Of a DNA stretch of 9,921 nucleotides, positions 6,191 through 9,921 are shown piece after piece. The notes under the pieces were generated by a model, which searched no databases, was not told the DNA's origin, and saw only the letters and a program-made list of their open reading frames with translations. The number at the start of each line of letters is the position of its first letter. Positions within the stretch are counted from its first letter, which is position 1. The DNA comes from JASGDC01 sp047605865 (GTDB lineage Bacteria; Actinomycetota; Actinomycetes; Actinomycetales; Micrococcaceae): NCBI GenBank assembly GCA_047605865.1, contig JASGFC010000037.1:1-9921 (forward strand). The letters run 5' to 3'. Both the position numbers and the translations under genes were made by a program.

Positions 6191-7679
6191 GATTTTTAAC
6201 GAATCTGCAAAGCTTGCACAGGCGCCTGAGTATTTTATAAAGATTGTTGAATCAGAACGTACCCCTGTTGAAGGGCATCATCCAGACTTTCAAGTAATCA
6301 CTCAAGTTCGTTCTGGACAAACTAGATTTGATGGACCTGGTATGCATGATGATATCAACGATGCGCAGATAGCCTCTTTCAAAGCTAGGCTACAGCAGAC
6401 TGATTCCAGAGCTATTTGGGAAGATACTTTTGAAACTTGTCTACATGCACAACATCTTGATGCATATGAATTGTTAGCGAATCAGGTGGGTAACGAAGTG
6501 GCAGTTCGATCATTACGATGGCTTTGTTGCAATGAATGCGTTGTAGAAGGTCTTGATACTTTGCAACAAGCAGAGGAAGAAGAGCCAGGTTTATTCCTTA
6601 AAGTTCAATGCCCTGAATTCGTGCTGGAGAAAGAAAAAGTTGAACCCTGTACTTGTGAGCCAGATGAGACACCAGCTGGTTATTGTTCAACCATTGAACT
6701 TGCTTTTCGTATCAAACACTGTGGCTTAGATTGGCAGACTGTTATCAATATTATGCAGAACATTATGAGAGATGATTCTTTGCCTACTGTTAGGGACAAG
6801 TTTGATGCTCTTTATGTCTTTTGGAAGAATGTTATGGCTCTCAATGAGAGATTTGAAAGTGCGGGAAAAGACTCGTTAGATTTACAACGCATGTTTCACG
6901 ATATGCCAACAATACTACACGGGCTTTTCCTTTTACCTGCCATTTTGGATATGGGGCATTCTCAACGTGTAGTAGATACAGTTAAAGCTATACCTGAAAA
7001 AGAACTGCGCTATCGTATGAATGACATTGGTATATGGCAAAATGATCGTATAAAAGAGTTCCCGAAAAGTGTTTCTAAGTTTGATAAGTTTCCAAACAAT
7101 CTTGCAGAATACAGAAGTGATAGTCAAAGTAAGTTACTGAGATTAAGACATGGTAAGGAAATCTTTAATGTCCTAGATGGTTATCTCATTGAAAGCGGCA
7201 TCGATGTTGAGAGTTCTTTTAACAGCGCTGACCATAACATTCTGTTGGGTTTCATTGTAGCTGGGTTGGATCAGAAAATTCCTTTTCCACAAATTATCCG
7301 ATGTTTTTGCAATAATCCTGTTCAGGAAGATTTTCTCAACGATAAGTTTCAAGATAGCTATGAACGCTTGAGCTATAGTTTGCACGTTTTAAATAAACTA
7401 CTGCAAGCAGAAAACACTGTAGGGCAAGCTAGAGTTGATATGCTGAACGAAATATCCAAAGATGGCAAGCAGTTTATCTATGCTTTGCTCAGTAGCCGTT
7501 ATTCTGAAGAACAGTATCGTATAGCTAATGCTGTATTGCCAGTTGAAGATTCTACATTAACCCTTGAGAAATATCGTATTTTACTTCAGCATGCGAAAGA
7601 ATTTGGAGGCATAGAAATCCCAGTTTCGTTGCTTTATGCCATGGCTGAAGTTAAAGGACAGAATCGAAGTGGCAGGTGA
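6177..7679 (+). CDS. Unrecognised protein, paralogue 2 of the tandem family, with an internally duplicated middle
   Basis: This 500-residue protein is not a family I recognise. It begins MYIHEIF, matching the YIHEV start of paralogue 4, and has AQHLDAYELL then GNEVAVRSLRWL (91-116). LRLRHGKEIF (321-330) corresponds to the R-x-L-x-x-G-(D/K) motif of its neighbours, and LTLEKYRILL (461-470) then IEIPVSLLYAMAEV (479-492) is the shared C-terminal block. It is much longer than its 313-318-residue neighbours because about 110 residues are inserted between these last two motifs, and the insert resembles its own middle module. Cysteines cluster at 117, 118 and 121 and at 158, 160 and 170 (CTC then GYC); they are not conserved in the other paralogues and could bind a metal, but this is speculative. 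It has no signal peptide or membrane segment. The start could instead be the ATG at 6165, adding four residues. Confidence 0.9.
   Translation: MYIHEIFNESAKLAQAPEYFIKIVESERTPVEGHHPDFQVITQVRSGQTRFDGPGMHDDINDAQIASFKARLQQTDSRAIWEDTFETCLHAQHLDAYELLANQVGNEVAVRSLRWLCCNECVVEGLDTLQQAEEEEPGLFLKVQCPEFVLEKEKVEPCTCEPDETPAGYCSTIELAFRIKHCGLDWQTVINIMQNIMRDDSLPTVRDKFDALYVFWKNVMALNERFESAGKDSLDLQRMFHDMPTILHGLFLLPAILDMGHSQRVVDTVKAIPEKELRYRMNDIGIWQNDRIKEFPKSVSKFDKFPNNLAEYRSDSQSKLLRLRHGKEIFNVLDGYLIESGIDVESSFNSADHNILLGFIVAGLDQKIPFPQIIRCFCNNPVQEDFLNDKFQDSYERLSYSLHVLNKLLQAENTVGQARVDMLNEISKDGKQFIYALLSSRYSEEQYRIANAVLPVEDSTLTLEKYRILLQHAKEFGGIEIPVSLLYAMAEVKGQNRSGR
6687..7556 (+). repeat. Internal module duplication within paralogue 2
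   Basis: Residues about 171-280 (6687-7016) and 353-460 (7233-7556) align by eye. STIELAFRIKHCGLDWQ pairs with HNILLGFIVAGLDQK. VRDKFDALYVFWKNV pairs with LNDKFQDSYERLSYS. Then MFHDMPTILHGLFLL pairs with MLNEISKDGKQFIYALL, and VDTVKAIPEKEL with IANAVLPVEDST. The neighbouring paralogues have this helical module only once. The copies are diverged, so the duplication is old, and the alignment is by inspection only. Confidence 0.5.
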
Positions 7680-7717
7680 TATGTTGAAAACATCGTTTGA
7701 AAAATACTGAGGAAACA

Positions 7718-7817
7718 GTGTAAGCAATTTCCTTATATTGAAGAAGTAGAATGTTATGGAAACTCTCAAGAAGGAGAGTACCGTCTTTTCAAAATTTTAT
7801 TTAGTGATTTCCAGTGG
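7718..7817 (+). other. Untranslated or frameshifted 5' extension of paralogue 3
   Basis: The reading frame of paralogue 3 stays open upstream to 7701 but contains no ATG, GTG or TTG before 7818. The upstream codons give a family-like N-terminus (PYIEEVECYGN, then EYRLFKILFSDFQW), matching YIHEV and KYLYVFSSL in paralogue 4. A GTG at 7718 has a good ribosome site (GAGGA, 7709-7713) but is one frame off and is followed at once by TAA. Compared with CAGTGGTTAAG in paralogue 4, this gene reads CAGTGTAAG; two bases appear to be missing just after the start codon. A nine-codon ORF (7681-7710) also lies here, starting one base after the previous stop. ACTCTC (7762-7767) and GAGAGT (7774-7779) form a short inverted repeat. 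Confidence 0.55.
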
Positions 7818-8774
7818 GTGCACTTACCGCAATTACACAAAGACATTCCCGAGGAACAATTAGATTTCTTCTTTACTTTAGTGACTCGCATGGAGCCAGA
7901 AATTTTAAATAAGTGGGGCGGGCTCATTAAGGTCAATTCGGAACAGCTATTGGCATTTCAGTTTCTCTATAAACAGATGGGAGCCGAAATTGCTTATCGT
8001 TGCCTTCCTTACTTGCGCAATTGTGATTATATAACTCAACGTCTCAAAATGCTTGAAGAAGCTGAAATAGCAAACCCGGGCATTGCTATTAAAGTCAATG
8101 TTGGAGGAACAGCACTACAGTTAAAGCATTACCCAAAGTTTGAGTATTTGTATTTTTCTTCAATAGAAGCTCTTTTAAGTTTAGAAAGTAGAGGAGTACC
8201 TTTTGAATCTGTTAAAGAAATCATTAGAAAAACATTAGAGAGAGAGGACGGGCAGAGTCGGAAAAGTGGAGTGGAAAATTTATTCTGTTTGACTAATTGT
8301 ATAGAAAACTTCAGCACTTATAAAGCCGGGAAATGGGTTAGAAACATACCTATAAGCATCCAAAGCATTTTTGATGTTAGTCCAAGTTTAGAAAACGCAA
8401 TAGCTTGTTTATTGGCCATTCGTGATCTTGACTATAATGACGAAATGGTAAAAGCAATTCAAGCTATGCCTTCTCATCAAGTGCTCAAAAATCTGAGAAA
8501 AGTTGGTGTTATGTCATTCTCAACCAATAGCAAAGGAAGTAAAAGTAGTAGAAAGAAATATGCTAGTAGGCGAGAAATCAGAGTACTGAGGATTATTTAT
8601 GGAGACAAAATTGTGGAAGACCTTGAAGATTACTCGGTTTCCACAGAATTTGAAGAGAAGAAACAAGTTACTTTTAATCAGTATTTAGCTTTGCTTGAGT
8701 TCCGAATTGAACATGGGACATTGGATATCCCACCTTCTTTAATTCTTACTATGGCTGGAATTGATCAAGGGTAA
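7818..8774 (+). CDS. Unrecognised protein, paralogue 3 of the tandem family (start doubtful, possibly disrupted)
   Basis: From the GTG at 7818 the protein has 318 residues, but this GTG has no ribosome site and would omit about 30 family-like residues encoded just upstream in the same frame. Either translation starts at a non-standard codon (CTG 7707 or ATT 7737), a frameshift rescues the GTG at 7718, or the gene is silenced; the body has no internal stop. Family landmarks, numbered from 7818, are SEQLLAFQFL then GAEIAYRCLPYL (41-66), KMLEEAEIANPG (77-88), YFSSIEALLSL (112-122), DVSPSLENAIA (186-196), RVLRIIYGDK (255-264), and VTFNQYLALLEF (284-295) then LDIPPSLILTMAGI (302-315). It is most like paralogue 4 (YFSSLEAAFLL and DESPSLNHAVA at the matching places). 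A lysine- and serine-rich stretch (about 234-252) replaces the linker there. No membrane segment. Function unknown. Confidence 0.78.
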   Translation: MHLPQLHKDIPEEQLDFFFTLVTRMEPEILNKWGGLIKVNSEQLLAFQFLYKQMGAEIAYRCLPYLRNCDYITQRLKMLEEAEIANPGIAIKVNVGGTALQLKHYPKFEYLYFSSIEALLSLESRGVPFESVKEIIRKTLEREDGQSRKSGVENLFCLTNCIENFSTYKAGKWVRNIPISIQSIFDVSPSLENAIACLLAIRDLDYNDEMVKAIQAMPSHQVLKNLRKVGVMSFSTNSKGSKSSRKKYASRREIRVLRIIYGDKIVEDLEDYSVSTEFEEKKQVTFNQYLALLEFRIEHGTLDIPPSLILTMAGIDQG

Positions 8775-8852
8775 TGCCCAATGATAGCAAGGAAGTAAGC
8801 TAATTGTCAGTAGTAACTTATAGGGTTGGTATTACCGAAATCAAACAGATAA

Positions 8853-8886
8853 GTTAGGAGCTGGCAGTGGTTAAGTATATTCACGA
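8853..8886 (+). promoter_or_regulatory. Ribosome site and conserved start region of paralogue 4
   Basis: AGGAG at 8856-8860 lies six bases before the GTG at 8867. The block GTTAGGAG through the YIHE codons matches paralogue 2 (6157-6190) at 29 of 34 bases, far more similar than the protein bodies. The rest of the gap before it (8775-8852) contains no gene, no terminator-like hairpin and no obvious promoter. Confidence 0.65.
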
Positions 8887-9921
8887 AGTAGGAGTAGTAT
8901 TTCCTAATACTGTTTCTGTTGAATCTACCTATAAAAAGGGATACAAGTACTTATATGTATTTTCTTCGCTAATGAGAAAAGCAAGGAGAGCTCCGTATCT
9001 GAAAGATGAGATTTCAAAGAAGAAACTCAAAACATTTGTTTCAGTAGTCAAGAAAACGGATGTTCCTGCCTTCACAAAGGATTATCGTGAACTTTACATT
9101 GATACAAATCAGCTTGACGCTTTTTTATATATTGCTCAAACTATTACTCATGAAGTTGCATGGAGATGTTTAGATTGTGTGAGCACAAGAGATGAAGCAA
9201 AGAAATTAATAAAAAATTTGCAAGAAGCTGAGAAATTAATCCCAGAGCAGGTTTTAGTTTTTGCAGCTAGAGATTTTAGTGCGAGTTTTCCGCAATGGTT
9301 GGAATTCAAATCTGATTACTTTTCATCTCTTGAGGCAGCTTTTCTTCTTAAATCTTTTGGGTTTGAAGATGCATTAGTGATAGAAATTTTGAGAGCTTTC
9401 CTTTCTAATAAAGTTGACCATAATCTCAATGATGGGCTAATAGCGCTATATCACTTTTGTGAAGCTCTCAAAAGAGTTAATGAAACTACTGATAGCAAGG
9501 TTGAAAGCTTTTTTGACGAGAGTCCAAGCTTAAATCATGCTGTAGCTAACGTATTTGTTACAAGAGATATCGGTTTCGATCAAGCTGTTTTCAATTGTGT
9601 GAACAAGTTACCAGAAGACACTGTGTTGAGCTGGTTAAGAGAAAAAGGCATTGAAACTTCACGTCCTAAAAAATTTGTACCTTCCAAGCGTGCACCGAAG
9701 GTATTCAAAACACATCCTGAGGTTAAAAAGGCTAGAATTCTGCATGGTGATGATGTACTTCTTGAGTTACAACGGTATTTATCACATGTCAAAAAATCAA
9801 AGATGAAAGTAACACTTCAGGAATACTTGGTTCTCCTCGACTATATTTTGGAAAATGGATCAATTGATATTCAAGCTACCTTGATTTTTAGTATGGCTGG
9901 AATCGGCAAAGGCGAACAAGC
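8867..9921 (+). CDS. Unrecognised protein, paralogue 4 of the tandem family (3' end outside window)
   Basis: The frame is open from the GTG at 8867 to the window edge, giving 351 codons with no stop. It encodes MVKYIHEVGVVFPN, then DTNQLDAFLYIA and HEVAWRCLDCV (79-105), NLQEAEKLIPE (117-127), YFSSLEAAFLL (151-161), FFDESPSLNHAVANV (215-229), ARILHGDDVL (289-298), and VTLQEYLVLLDY (315-326) followed by IDIQATLIFSMAGI (333-346). The relatives end within about 12 residues of this last motif, so only a few codons are probably missing. A basic, proline-containing linker (about 264-283) separates the helical body from the C-terminal block. It is soluble-looking and helical, without signal peptide or membrane segment. 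The strong ribosome site six bases upstream supports the GTG start. It is closest to paralogue 3. Function is unknown; more paralogues may follow beyond the window. Confidence 0.88.
   Translation, partial: MVKYIHEVGVVFPNTVSVESTYKKGYKYLYVFSSLMRKARRAPYLKDEISKKKLKTFVSVVKKTDVPAFTKDYRELYIDTNQLDAFLYIAQTITHEVAWRCLDCVSTRDEAKKLIKNLQEAEKLIPEQVLVFAARDFSASFPQWLEFKSDYFSSLEAAFLLKSFGFEDALVIEILRAFLSNKVDHNLNDGLIALYHFCEALKRVNETTDSKVESFFDESPSLNHAVANVFVTRDIGFDQAVFNCVNKLPEDTVLSWLREKGIETSRPKKFVPSKRAPKVFKTHPEVKKARILHGDDVLLELQRYLSHVKKSKMKVTLQEYLVLLDYILENGSIDIQATLIFSMAGIGKGEQ

Noticed and set aside
1..9921. CRISPR arrays, tRNA or rRNA genes, insertion sequences, integrase or attachment sites
   Set aside because: No regularly spaced repeats, no tRNA-like or rRNA segments, and no transposase or recombinase motifs were seen on either strand.

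Overview
The window is a dense, one-strand stretch of bacterial DNA. Genes are closely spaced, Shine-Dalgarno sites are clear, there is a rho-independent terminator, and the base composition is moderately AT-rich (about 40% GC by eye, not computed). Nothing fixes the species. No tRNA, rRNA, CRISPR array, transposase or integrase was seen.

Region 1 (1-2480) is a recombination or repair module. It holds the C-terminal two thirds of a UvrD/RecB/AddA-type helicase, cut by the left edge. An 11-base overlap leads into a separate RecB-family PD-(D/E)XK nuclease gene. In AddA and RecB these two parts normally form one chain, so this is a split version or the product of a one-base indel. A strong terminator closes the module.

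Region 2 (2540-5067) begins a new transcription unit. A 420-residue protein combines a DUF2201-type putative metallopeptidase domain (HExxH) with a C-terminal von Willebrand A (VWA) domain carrying a complete MIDAS. It is followed after 17 bases by a MoxR-family AAA+ ATPase. MoxR-VWA pairs act as ATP-driven remodelling or chaperone machines on partner proteins.

Region 3 (5077-9921, running off the right edge) is the most unusual part. Four consecutive genes of unrecognised function prove, when compared by eye, to be strongly diverged paralogues. They share a start-proximal Y-I-(H/E)-E motif, an E-(I/V)-A-x-R-(S/C)-(L/M) motif, a helical middle, an R-x-L/I-x-x-G-(D/K) motif and a C-terminal (T/S)-L-x-x-Y-x-x-L-L block ending in an 'MAGI'-like tail. 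The first starts 9 bases after the ATPase gene, so the array is probably co-transcribed with the MoxR-VWA pair. The second member has an internal duplication of its middle module. The third has lost a usable start codon through an apparent two-base loss right after its ancestral GTG. The second and fourth share a strikingly conserved start region. The fourth is open at the window edge.

Taken together, region 2 plus region 3 looks like a MoxR-VWA machine with a tandem set of diversified partner proteins. The layout recalls described NTP-dependent 'vWA-MoxR-plus-partner' conflict systems, but I do not recognise the partner family. Its function is unknown.
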